From: a virus | Strand: one strand, 5' to 3' | Length of the DNA: 44,586 nucleotides | Virus record (IMG/VR): IMGVR_UViG_3300033148_002054 | Coordinates: 1-44,586 of that record | Position numbers and translations under genes: made by a program | Shown: one piece after another, positions 1-7,251 of the stretch | How positions within the stretch are numbered: the first letter of the stretch is position 1 | How the letters are laid out: the number at the start of each line of letters is the position of its first letter | Notes under the pieces: model-generated | The model's database searches: none | Told to the model about the DNA's origin: nothing | The model's input: the letters and a program-made list of their open reading frames with translations, nothing else

Positions 1-344
1 CACGTATTGATGTAATCTCGGTCTTTGCCCTTAACATTCTTCATCTTGTTAATTCGGCTCTGGACCAACTCCAGATTTTCAAATCGACTTAGTCCAAATA
101 GGCCATTGTATATCTTGAGCCACTTAACAGTCTCGCCTTTATCCCCCAGGCCAATATTCAGTATCGAATTGACCTGTGGGAGTTCGGCAATGATGTCGCT
201 ATACATCCCAAAGAATGCTGGCCCTTTAGGTTCGCCTCTTTTTGGACTAGGTTCTGGTGGAAACTTCTTTGAATTGTCCCAACACTTACTGAAGATTTGG
301 GACCTGATAAGGATTTTTTTTGCTTCTGGTAGGCTTAACGACAT
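1..344 (-). CDS. Unrecognised protein, 3' end cut by window edge
   Basis: An open frame starts at ATG 344-342 and runs off the left edge without a stop, giving about 114 residues beginning MSLSLPEAKKIL. A GGAG ribosome binding site lies 7 bases upstream of the ATG. The start lies inside the 3' end of the UDP-GlcNAc 2-epimerase gene, with 59 bases of overlap, as is common in this operon. The visible part is mixed and soluble, with a Pro/Lys-rich stretch near residues 27-38 and a segment around LNIGLGDKGETVKWLK. That segment is faintly like the glycine motif of a SAM-dependent methyltransferase, but I cannot assign a family. Its position as the last visible gene of the sugar operon suggests a role in glycan modification, which is inference only. 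A plus-strand reading over the same bases looks like a shadow. Confidence 0.7.
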   Translation of the reverse strand, partial: MSLSLPEAKKILIRSQIFSKCWDNSKKFPPEPSPKRGEPKGPAFFGMYSDIIAELPQVNSILNIGLGDKGETVKWLKIYNGLFGLSRFENLELVQSRINKMKNVKGKDRDYINT

Positions 345-1494
345 TGAAATGCTCCAATATGAATGAGTCAAATCCAACTATAGGGCACCCGATTTCCACC
401 CTATCAAAGTATCTCCGCTTTCCATCAAGACGCTCAACGAGATTCTTGACAATGCGACTTGAACTCTTACCGTCTCCTAGAGAGAAATCCTTGTTGAACG
501 AACCAGATAGCGCCAACCTTGTAGCTTCTGATATCGTGCCATGCGATGGATTACTCATAAAGGTTATGCCAGACTTAAATGTCTCTGGGCGCTCCGTAGC
601 TTCTCTTGTGACGACACACGGAGTTTTCAAAATCGCTGAAACTTCCTGGTTTGTTCCACTATCAGTATACTCGATGAGAGCATTGGCCTCAAGACGAACG
701 AATTCGAAAAAGCTCAATGGCGGGACCACCTGGAAGTGCTCTGGATATTTAATACCCAACTTCTTCAGTCGTGGCATCTCAATTAGTATTACTGGGATAC
801 CTAGTCTTTTAGTCTCTTCGCTAACCTGCCGAATGATGTTTTTGGCAACAGAAGGAGCTATCATGTGCTCGTTCCTATGAAGAGTCATTAGGGCATATTC
901 TTTAGGCTTGTATGGAAGTGGTGGAATTCCCATATACATCCAATCCAGCTTGTCCCTATGCTCATTAACAACATCGACAATTACATTGCCAACGACCTCA
1001 ATCTTAGTTGGGTCTACTCCCTCACGGATTAGATTGATTTTGTAATCAGGCTGATACACATACAGCACATCACTTACTCTATCAATCAAGACCCTATTGC
1101 GTTCTTCTGGCATCTTCCAGTTAAATGAACGCATCCCAGCTTCGATATGAGCAATCGGAATGCCCATCTTTAGTGGCGCAATGCAACCAATGGTCGCATT
1201 CGCATCTCCTAGGAACAAGCAAATGTCTGGCTGTAGCTTTTCAAATTGCTTGCCTAATTGTTCAATGAGTTTGCTATGCTGTCCGCAATGCGTATCTGCC
1301 CTAGTTTGTAACTGAATGTCTGGGCGCGGGACGCCCAACTCATCAAAGAAAACGTCACTCAAATTATAGTCATAGTGCTGACCAGTGTGAAGGAATGTAG
1401 CCTCCACGTCAGGATGCTCCTTGAGCAACCTCAAAACGATTGATGTCCTAATGAAATCTGGACGAATGCCCAGAACTACCGCAACCTTATGCAT
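286..1494 (-). CDS. wecB: UDP-N-acetylglucosamine 2-epimerase (WecB-like)
   Basis: This 402-residue protein matches the non-hydrolysing UDP-GlcNAc 2-epimerase family, which converts UDP-GlcNAc to UDP-ManNAc in the cytoplasm. Family landmarks are visible: an N-terminal VVLGIRPDFIR motif, LHTGQHYD near residue 36, LFLGDANAT and HIEAGMRSF near residue 115, the PEERNR motif, and ESGT-like YTDSGTNQEVS around residue 277 with CVVTREATERPET following. The length is slightly above the family norm of about 370-390 residues. The start ATG at 1494 has a GAGGG ribosome binding site. It lies downstream of the RmlD-like reductase in the same operon and probably supplies an activated sugar to the glycosyltransferases encoded upstream. 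The exact substrate is inferred; LGIRPD replaces the usual GTRPE, so a UDP-sugar other than GlcNAc is possible. Confidence 0.88.
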   Translation of the reverse strand: MHKVAVVLGIRPDFIRTSIVLRLLKEHPDVEATFLHTGQHYDYNLSDVFFDELGVPRPDIQLQTRADTHCGQHSKLIEQLGKQFEKLQPDICLFLGDANATIGCIAPLKMGIPIAHIEAGMRSFNWKMPEERNRVLIDRVSDVLYVYQPDYKINLIREGVDPTKIEVVGNVIVDVVNEHRDKLDWMYMGIPPLPYKPKEYALMTLHRNEHMIAPSVAKNIIRQVSEETKRLGIPVILIEMPRLKKLGIKYPEHFQVVPPLSFFEFVRLEANALIEYTDSGTNQEVSAILKTPCVVTREATERPETFKSGITFMSNPSHGTISEATRLALSGSFNKDFSLGDGKSSSRIVKNLVERLDGKRRYFDRVEIGCPIVGFDSFILEHFNVVKPTRSKKNPYQVPNLQ

Positions 1495-1501
1495 TTAACC
1501 C

Positions 1502-2350
1502 TCAAATTCGGCGCATGCTTCGTTCATATTCCGCCATTTCTTGTATCATACCTTCGAAATCTTGCGGAATAACCAAATCATTCAACCCCATCTCCGTCCT
1601 TAGAGACCTGTTGATACTAACGTCCGTCTCATGACCATTTACTTTGATATCGAACCCATACTGCTCAATGATTTCCGAAACTAACTCGAATTTCGTGACA
1701 TCAGAAGAGAATACGTGAAATAGGCTCGGCTCATACAAATCGTCAAATATGATATCAAAAATAATACGCCCCAACTCAAGTGTAGTCACTCCATTCCAAA
1801 CGTGATTCGTAAATCCGTTTATTTCCTTACCGCATTGACTCTTAAGCCATTCTAGTAGGCTGCGAGTTCTACCACCAAACTCTGGCCCAATGATGCTTGT
1901 CCGCAATACCATGCAGTCATCTGGTTCGCCCAAGCTCTTGGACTTACCATATGAGTCTAGTGCATTGTGTGCATCGCTTTCCTTGTATTCACCCCTCCAG
2001 CCGTCATAGACGCAATCTGTCGTAATGTGAATAACTCTTGTGTTTGTTAGTGTTCCCCACGTTGATAGTTGCCGTGGAAAGATAGCATTTGTATAGATGG
2101 CATTTGGAACATCTATAGGATTAGCAAACATTGGCTTGATAGCACCAATGCAATTGATAACGTAATCAACTCTAAACCCCAATAGTATAGACAACTTAGC
2201 ACCTATTTGATTCAAGGTTCTGGGCTCGACAACAAGGGCCTCTCTGCCATAAGCATTGATGTCCATGTAGGTTCCAACAGACCTTGACTTCAGCATGTAT
2301 TCAACAATGTGTCCCAACATGCCAGTGCGGCCAAGTATCGCTATCTTCAT
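1502..2350 (-). CDS. dTDP-4-dehydrorhamnose reductase-like SDR (RmlD-like)
   Basis: This 282-residue short-chain dehydrogenase has a Rossmann motif at the N terminus (ILGRTGMLG, residues 4-12). It also has VINCIGAIKP around residue 64, THITTDCVYDG-like IHITTDCVYDGWRG near residue 106, and the catalytic YGKSK near residue 134. RmlD enzymes reduce dTDP-4-keto-sugars to the deoxysugar using NAD(P)H, and this protein keeps that general architecture. The start ATG overlaps the stop of the cupin gene (ATGA), indicating translational coupling. With the RmlC-like cupin upstream and the NAD epimerase before it, the set resembles a pathway making a deoxy or epimerised nucleotide sugar. No glucose-1-phosphate thymidylyltransferase (RmlA) or clear RmlB is visible in the window, so substrate supply may come from the host or from genes to the left. 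Confidence 0.83.
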   Translation of the reverse strand: MKIAILGRTGMLGHIVEYMLKSRSVGTYMDINAYGREALVVEPRTLNQIGAKLSILLGFRVDYVINCIGAIKPMFANPIDVPNAIYTNAIFPRQLSTWGTLTNTRVIHITTDCVYDGWRGEYKESDAHNALDSYGKSKSLGEPDDCMVLRTSIIGPEFGGRTRSLLEWLKSQCGKEINGFTNHVWNGVTTLELGRIIFDIIFDDLYEPSLFHVFSSDVTKFELVSEIIEQYGFDIKVNGHETDVSINRSLRTEMGLNDLVIPQDFEGMIQEMAEYERSMRRI

Positions 2351-2796
2351 TTATTGTCAACTCCGAAGATATTGTCGATATCTGCTTCCGACAACTTCAG
2401 CCTGTGGTCATCCTTCTTTACTTCCTCAAAACTATGAGTTGAGTAAACAAGCATTCTAGTATCCTCTTCGAGAGTAACAGAACCGTTATACCATCCTGGC
2501 GGAATCCAGAATATACCAGGTTTTCTGTCGCTAAGTGTAGCAACGACCACCTTGGATGGATTATCCATTTTCATGGCAGCTAGCTTTGCAGTTCCTTTAA
2601 TGACGTGAATTCCGGTCCACCCGCTTTTGTGTCCATGCCATGCACGAATCAACCCGGAATTCCAGTTCTGAATTACGTAAGTTCTTCTGATATCAAACTG
2701 TAACTCGTGGCTACCAATGTTATCAATAGGACAGTAGACGCTTCCTCTATCATCAATATATAGCGGAAAATACGACACCTCTGGAACTCTAGTCAC
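2347..2796 (-). CDS. RmlC-like cupin, dTDP-sugar 3,5-epimerase/isomerase type
   Basis: This 149-residue cupin resembles dTDP-4-dehydrorhamnose 3,5-epimerase (RmlC) or the related sugar isomerases of the FdtA/WxcM group. Visible features are DDRGSVYCP near residue 15, LIRAWHGHKSG near residue 49 carrying the conserved Arg-x-Trp-His-Gly-His, and IFWIPPGWYNGS near residue 95, the usual cupin turn. It starts at GTG 2796 with an AGAGGTG ribosome binding site, overlapping the end of the epimerase gene. At 149 residues it is shorter than classical RmlC (about 180) and closer to the isomerase group. Its stop overlaps the start of the RmlD-like gene. The class is fairly clear; the exact sugar is not. 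Confidence 0.78.
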   Translation of the reverse strand: MTRVPEVSYFPLYIDDRGSVYCPIDNIGSHELQFDIRRTYVIQNWNSGLIRAWHGHKSGWTGIHVIKGTAKLAAMKMDNPSKVVVATLSDRKPGIFWIPPGWYNGSVTLEEDTRMLVYSTHSFEEVKKDDHRLKLSEADIDNIFGVDNK

Positions 2797-3754
2797 GAAT
2801 CACCTCTCCAGCATATTGTGCATTATGGAATCGCTTATCCCACACATCTGCAATGCGACCCTCATGCATGACCTGAATCATTTCAGAAATACCAACATGT
2901 ATTGATATATCTGCCACAAAACCATCTTGCTTTGCTTTACTATTATCAACTCTGTAGTCTCTCAAATCCTCAAACTTCATGTCGGTTTTGACGATATCAC
3001 CAATCCCAGCGCACATAATGATGCGTTCTGCTAGGTCAATAATCCTCATGTTCGACCTTGAGAGCACCCACATTCCATTAAATTCTGGCTGCACTGCCGC
3101 TTGCGCAAATATCTTACCGGCATCGCGGACATGCAATAGCGGCCTCCATTGCTCTCCACCAAAGACAGTCAACGACTTGCCCTGCATTACTCTGTATGTG
3201 AGGATGTTGGCTACGAGGTCACAGCGGATGCGGGCGTGCTCGGTGCTCATGCCAAAGAGAGTGCCAAGACGAAAGATTGCATGAGATGGGACTTTTTTAA
3301 CAGCCGCCTCTGCATTCAGCTTGGTTCCGGCGTAGATACTAAGCGGATTTGTGTCGCTCTCTTCGTCTAGAAGGTCATTATTCGCACCATACACACTGCA
3401 CGTTGATGCAAATACCATTCTGACTCCGAGCTTTGTGCATAGGCGGGCAATTCTATTTGTTGCAATTTCATTCACATTAACAGTATATGTGGGGTTGACT
3501 TGACATGCTCCATCTCCAACAATTCCTGCTAGATGGATAACAGAGGTATACTTTCCTCTTTCCATGCAGACGCGTAAGAATGTATAGTCTGTGACATCAC
3601 CTCGAATAAACTTGACACCACGGCGCATATACATTCCGCCATACATCAGGTTGTCGAAGATTGTAACATCGTGGCCAGAATTAACCAAGTATTCTGCAAC
3701 ACAATCTCCGATGTATCCTGCCCCGCCAGTTATCAATACCTTAGCCATCCGCAT
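2789..3754 (-). CDS. NAD-dependent sugar epimerase/dehydratase
   Basis: This extended short-chain dehydrogenase of about 320 residues acts on nucleotide sugars. The NAD-binding motif GGAGYIG is at residues 10-16. FDNLMYGG follows the second strand, HLAGIVGD is near residue 74, FASTCSVYG near residue 115 and the catalytic YAGTK near residue 141. These are typical of UDP-glucose 4-epimerase and related dehydratases. The start could be ATG 3754 or the second ATG at 3748; both sit behind the same AGGCGG-like sequence. It is the first enzyme gene downstream of the hairpin and promoter at 3798-3874, so it probably heads the nucleotide-sugar transcription unit with the cupin, RmlD-like and WecB-like genes. 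Which sugar it modifies cannot be read from the sequence. Confidence 0.85.
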   Translation of the reverse strand: MRMAKVLITGGAGYIGDCVAEYLVNSGHDVTIFDNLMYGGMYMRRGVKFIRGDVTDYTFLRVCMERGKYTSVIHLAGIVGDGACQVNPTYTVNVNEIATNRIARLCTKLGVRMVFASTCSVYGANNDLLDEESDTNPLSIYAGTKLNAEAAVKKVPSHAIFRLGTLFGMSTEHARIRCDLVANILTYRVMQGKSLTVFGGEQWRPLLHVRDAGKIFAQAAVQPEFNGMWVLSRSNMRIIDLAERIIMCAGIGDIVKTDMKFEDLRDYRVDNSKAKQDGFVADISIHVGISEMIQVMHEGRIADVWDKRFHNAQYAGEVIRD

Positions 3755-3947
3755 CCGCCTTTATATGTTGTAGGAAGTAAAGCATCTTTCTCCCTAGATA
3801 AGAGGTCGAAACCGCCCTTTTGTCAAGGGGCAAACTTATTATGCAAACGGGCCCGCCACAATAGCAGACCCGTTCGGAAAGAGGCATTATCTCTTTGCAG
3901 TTAGCGCACTCTCTAGCCCAGAAGGTGCTTTCTAAAGAACCATGCAC
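3741..3947 (-). CDS. Possible small zinc-ribbon protein
   Basis: A 68-residue frame starts at GTG 3947 with a GGAG about 9 bases upstream, overlapping the end of the protease gene. It carries CANC near residue 14 and a CYCGGPVC cluster near residue 28, a pattern consistent with a zinc-binding ribbon. Against it, the frame runs through a strong hairpin and a promoter with a consensus -35 box. The last 15 residues could instead be a separate 14-codon leader starting at ATG 3785 behind GGGAGAAAG. I keep it as a weak call; function unknown. Confidence 0.35.
   Translation of the reverse strand: MHGSLESTFWARECANCKEIMPLSERVCYCGGPVCIISLPLDKRAVSTSYLGRKMLYFLQHIKADADG
3798..3826 (-). promoter_or_regulatory. 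Sigma70-type promoter before the sugar operon
   Basis: On the minus strand a perfect -35 box TTGACA (3826-3821) is followed by a 17-base spacer and a TCTTAT -10-like box (3803-3798). It lies about 50 bases upstream of the epimerase start, immediately after a strong hairpin at 3846-3874. The -10 box is imperfect (four of six matches, with the important second A missing), so strength is uncertain. Confidence 0.5.
3846..3874 (-). terminator. Strong hairpin, terminator-like
   Basis: Read on the minus strand, AACGGGTCTGC and GCGGGCCCGTT pair over 11 positions (two G-U pairs) around a 7-base loop TATTGTG. The stem can extend by two more pairs. Only a short, broken T-rich stretch follows (GTTTGCATAATAAG), so termination may be partial. 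It lies between the protease gene and the sugar-gene promoter, a sensible boundary, but it also lies inside the doubtful small zinc-ribbon frame. Confidence 0.5.
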
Positions 3948-4782
3948 AAATCAAAACTCCAAGTATCTCAAAAACCATGAGTGGATAATGCGGATTGACA
4001 TTGATTGGTTCCTTCTGTTCTTCATAGACAAACCCAAGCCCCTTGTCATCTAGGCACTCCTTAATGTCTGCCGCAGAAACATACTCACACCAATTTGCCA
4101 ATGGCACGTTAAAGCTTTGCCTCATGTTGATTATCATAAGGCCATTCTCTGTAGGAACAACAAGTTGACCACGAGAATACATCTCACCTAGACCCAATCT
4201 CGTAACTATACCAGCCAATCCTTCATCTTGACTCCAAATTCCTCCTCCGCTATTGCCTCTCCATACGGCCAAGCCTGCTCTAGACAGTCCCTTAACGTCA
4301 GAAGATGCTCTACCTTCAGAAATGTTCGGGTCAGACCCACTGGTGCATCCGATAGCAAAGACCTTTTCGCCAAACTCAACATCAGTTAGATAGACATTGC
4401 TCTCAGGGGGTTCAGGAACTTCTAGGACGGCTATGTCGTAGCCCTCAAATGTCCCACAAAATACCACACTAGCGGATTGAATGCTTGCTACCGAGCCGAA
4501 AAACTCAACGTCCAGGGCTCTTTCGTCTGGGTCTACCCTATCATTCATATTGACATCAACACAATGTGCTGCCGTAAGAATGTAGCCGGTATTTAGCGTA
4601 ACACCAGTTCCTAGTATCTGGCCACGCGCATGATTCATAGTTACACGACACGTTGCGTGATATGAACTCCATACGCTCTCGTTCACATTGACACTCTGTG
4701 GCTGTGGCCAAAAGATGACCAGCGCAGCAATAAGCCATCCTATCACGACAGTTAGAACAGTTAGCGAAATTGTCTTTTTCAT
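3913..4782 (-). CDS. Membrane-anchored trypsin-like serine protease
   Basis: This 289-residue protein has the chymotrypsin-fold catalytic triad in order: His73 in TAAHC, Asp116 in YDIAVL and Ser178 in RGNSGGG. A hydrophobic N-terminal segment (residues 6-25) behind two lysines fits a signal anchor. A second hydrophobic segment (about 268-283) near the C terminus is followed by RKH, so the protein may span the membrane twice with the protease domain outside the cytoplasm. Cysteines at 45, 74, 109 and 146 could form disulphides in that location. Its target is unknown. It lies between the glycosyltransferases and the nucleotide-sugar genes, far from any capsid gene, so a classic capsid maturation role is unlikely. 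Surface remodelling or superinfection exclusion are guesses. The start ATG 4782 follows an AAGG ribosome binding site. Confidence 0.82.
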   Translation of the reverse strand: MKKTISLTVLTVVIGWLIAALVIFWPQPQSVNVNESVWSSYHATCRVTMNHARGQILGTGVTLNTGYILTAAHCVDVNMNDRVDPDERALDVEFFGSVASIQSASVVFCGTFEGYDIAVLEVPEPPESNVYLTDVEFGEKVFAIGCTSGSDPNISEGRASSDVKGLSRAGLAVWRGNSGGGIWSQDEGLAGIVTRLGLGEMYSRGQLVVPTENGLMIINMRQSFNVPLANWCEYVSAADIKECLDDKGLGFVYEEQKEPINVNPHYPLMVFEILGVLICAWFFRKHLLG

Positions 4783-4784
4783 TG

Positions 4785-5525
4785 TTAAACCTTACTAGCT
4801 ATTGGTAGCTTGAAAACATCGTTTGCGGAATGAGGCGGAAGGGTAAAGTCGAACCAGTCCTGTCTTGACCGTGCAACACTTAATCCCCGCTCGTTAACTA
4901 GTCTATCCAGTTTCCATCCGTCTTGGCCATGTTTTTTGTATAGCTGATACTTATACAGAATAGCTTCATCAGAAGCAAATCCATAGTGAAGTAACTCTAG
5001 CTTAGTAAAGCCCTCGTTATCTGTCATACCAATTGGATAATTTGTAAGGTGAAGTCCCTTTTGGATTTGAAACTTCAGTCCTTCCGGCGGAATACGCCAA
5101 AGCCTGTTAAAGACTACATCGTTATATGAATTGTCTAGTCTATAGAAACATGGAGAGCGCCAAAGGTTTACTGTATGAAATGCCCAAGAATCAAACTTGG
5201 CTGTTTCACACAATTCTCTAACACCACCATCTTCACCAGCCTTTTCAACCACTTCGTCACAGTCAATGCGCCAAATCCAATCAGCACCCATGTCACGAAT
5301 TTTGTCTAGTTGTATTTGCTTATGCTCAAGTTCATTTGCAAAGTCATTCACTTCTCCCCATATGACTTTTGCGCCAAACTCGTCATAAACGTCAGCAGAG
5401 CCATCTGTAGAACAATCGTCATAAACACAAATGTCATCACAATAGCGACTCACGCTCTCTAGACATCTACGTAGGTTTCCTTGCTCAAGCTCATTGTATG
5501 CCTGTATCATTGCGATTATTTTCAT
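4785..5525 (-). CDS. GT2-like glycosyltransferase (paralogue 1)
   Basis: This 246-residue protein resembles the GT-A fold family 2 glycosyltransferases. It opens with AMIQAYNELEQGN, has YDDCSTDGS near residue 36 in place of the usual DDGSTD, and DCDEVVE near residue 89 as the likely DxD metal site. It starts at ATG 5525 with a GGAG site 7 bases upstream and overlaps the previous gene by 35 bases. It is clearly related to the next gene upstream (5491-6309): both share VRELCE, NLWR, GLH, HYGF, KY and HGQ motifs in the same order, pointing to tandem duplication. No membrane segment is visible, so it likely acts in the cytoplasm using a nucleotide sugar. Donor and acceptor are unknown. Confidence 0.78.
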   Translation of the reverse strand: MKIIAMIQAYNELEQGNLRRCLESVSRYCDDICVYDDCSTDGSADVYDEFGAKVIWGEVNDFANELEHKQIQLDKIRDMGADWIWRIDCDEVVEKAGEDGGVRELCETAKFDSWAFHTVNLWRSPCFYRLDNSYNDVVFNRLWRIPPEGLKFQIQKGLHLTNYPIGMTDNEGFTKLELLHYGFASDEAILYKYQLYKKHGQDGWKLDRLVNERGLSVARSRQDWFDFTLPPHSANDVFKLPIASKV

Positions 5526-6309
5526 TAACTAACTCCGTCAGTCTCCTGTCATAAACCGTAGTAGTAGGTCCATATGGTCCAGCATCAAACCATATCGAGC
5601 TAATATCGGACAATCGCAACGAATTTTCGTCAATAAGACGAGCAAGCGCTCTGCCCGATTGGCCATGCCTCCTGTAATTGAAATACTTGTCAAGGATGAA
5701 CGAATCCCTAACAAAGCCATAGTGAATTACCTTTAGTTTTGCTGTGTCTCTACCAATTATACCCTTCGGAACAAGGTCTTGGTGCAATCCTTCTTGGGGC
5801 TTGTAGTGTAACTCTGGTGTTAGCCTCCAAATCCTACAAAATAGTCCCTTATTCCACAACTCATCAACGCGATAGTATCTATCCGTCCTCCACAAGTTGA
5901 CGTTGAACAAGTTGATGGCACCACGCCTAGCAGCCTCGCACAATTCACGAACGCTTCCCTTCTCGCCTCTAGCTTCGATGACCTCATCTACATCGAGCCA
6001 CAGAACCCAATCGCTACCGATTTCTCTGCATTTGTCAAGAGCTTCGGCCTTGTGCTCCATCTCACGCTTAAAATCATTCTTCTGTCCATGAATGATGTGA
6101 ATTTCCTTCAACCTCAAACTGCACATACTAAGACTTTTTTTGCACATCTCAAGGTATCCAACGCCACTGTCCGTTGAGGCATCGTCATACATGACAAGAG
6201 CATCACAGTATTTAGCGATGCTCTTCACAAAACGAGTTAGGTTTGTCTGTTTGTCCCACCCGACTTTGGTGTGCTCATTGAACATTTGTGCCATGCACGT
6301 TAGTTTCAT
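5491..6309 (-). CDS. GT2-like glycosyltransferase (paralogue 2)
   Basis: This 272-residue protein is a GT-A type transferase similar to its downstream neighbour. It begins with TCMAQMFNEHTKVG, has YDDASTDSG around residue 41 and LDVDEVIE near residue 104, the probable DxD site. Compared with its paralogue it carries a longer N-terminal loop (residues 12-25) and an extra stretch after the STD motif. ATG 6309 overlaps the stop of the upstream GT4 gene (ATGA), so the two are likely coupled. The shared C-terminal HYGF-KY-HGQ block is conserved between the two paralogues and may contact a common acceptor, which is inference. Sugar specificity cannot be assigned. Confidence 0.76.
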   Translation of the reverse strand: MKLTCMAQMFNEHTKVGWDKQTNLTRFVKSIAKYCDALVMYDDASTDSGVGYLEMCKKSLSMCSLRLKEIHIIHGQKNDFKREMEHKAEALDKCREIGSDWVLWLDVDEVIEARGEKGSVRELCEAARRGAINLFNVNLWRTDRYYRVDELWNKGLFCRIWRLTPELHYKPQEGLHQDLVPKGIIGRDTAKLKVIHYGFVRDSFILDKYFNYRRHGQSGRALARLIDENSLRLSDISSIWFDAGPYGPTTTVYDRRLTELVNENNRNDTGIQ

Positions 6310-7235
6310 CTAACCTCTTCCCCTCTTAGTCTGCCCACAATAGTTGCAAGTTTACGAGCATAGAACTCATAGGAGAGAAAACCTACGCCAGCCCTGCGAT
6401 TAGCGAGCGGCGCCATAATTGTGTGTAGGACACTTGCCAGTTCATCAGCGGCACCTGGCGTAAACAGATATTCAACTGGAAGGTCTGCGCCACACCAGCC
6501 GACATTTGCTGCGATTATCGGAATGCCTTTTGCATTCGCCTCAATCACACTCATTGGGCCACCCTCCCACAACGAAGGAATTAGGAGGTAATCAATCTTA
6601 TCATACTCACGAGCATATCCCTCTGGATATGACAAGTTAGTATCTCCGAGGTCAGTAACATCCATATCAAAGGCTTTCATCTTCTCAATGACCGGACCCC
6701 AGTCATTGCCTACGAAGTGCCATTTGAACGAATCGAGTATCCACATATGCGTGTCGAGCATCTCTAGCATAAAGTGGAAGCCTTTGCCTTCATACTTTCC
6801 ACGCTGGAAAATGCCAATGGTAGGCTTTTTGAGATAGAACCCATCTGGAATCTCCCCAGGATAGATAAGGTCCATCTTTGATTCTGGATAAAACTGCTTG
6901 AACATGTCATAGTATCTAGTGCATTTATGAACTATGAAATCAAGCCTTAGCCAATGTGGCTGAATGTGCTTTTGGTCATTTTCATGTAGATGTGTGAAGT
7001 AGCCGATATCAAGAACCTGGGTGGGTCCTCTATAGCAGTTCTGAATATCAACGTAATAATTAGCCGCACAATCAATCCTGGGAATATGGGACAATCTCCA
7101 ATGGATTTCTTCTTTGATTGTCCCGTTGTGTGGCTGTCTCGTGTGCAAGGTTTGCCTATTCCCGGCTTCTACTATTCGCTCGGCTATCTTCTGAAGAATC
7201 CAGCCCGATGATACTGTAACGACATTGATATGCAT
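6306..7235 (-). CDS. GT4-like glycosyltransferase
   Basis: I place the start at ATG 7235 (MHINVVTV), giving about 309 residues. An in-frame extension to 7295 would overlap the upstream gene and adds an unlikely N terminus. The protein has a GT-B layout: an N-terminal VVTVSSGWILQK strand-loop-helix, PTIGIFQRGKYEGKG around residue 140 at the start of the second domain, DYLLIPSLWEGGPMSVIEANAKGIPIIA-type motif near residues 216-243, and GAADELASVL near the end. The E-x7-E-like EGGPMSVIEA is typical of retaining GT4 enzymes. The gene is followed by an ATGA overlap to the GT2 gene downstream. It is one of eight consecutive transferases; the donor sugar is not known. Confidence 0.8.
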   Translation of the reverse strand: MHINVVTVSSGWILQKIAERIVEAGNRQTLHTRQPHNGTIKEEIHWRLSHIPRIDCAANYYVDIQNCYRGPTQVLDIGYFTHLHENDQKHIQPHWLRLDFIVHKCTRYYDMFKQFYPESKMDLIYPGEIPDGFYLKKPTIGIFQRGKYEGKGFHFMLEMLDTHMWILDSFKWHFVGNDWGPVIEKMKAFDMDVTDLGDTNLSYPEGYAREYDKIDYLLIPSLWEGGPMSVIEANAKGIPIIAANVGWCGADLPVEYLFTPGAADELASVLHTIMAPLANRRAGVGFLSYEFYARKLATIVGRLRGEEVR

Positions 7236-7251
7236 GATAAACCCGCGTGAG

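Noticed and set aside
320-880. Plus-strand open frames such as this one across the window
   Set aside because: They lie antisense to genes with clear family motifs, lack ribosome binding sites and have biased, unnatural compositions; the whole window is transcribed leftward.
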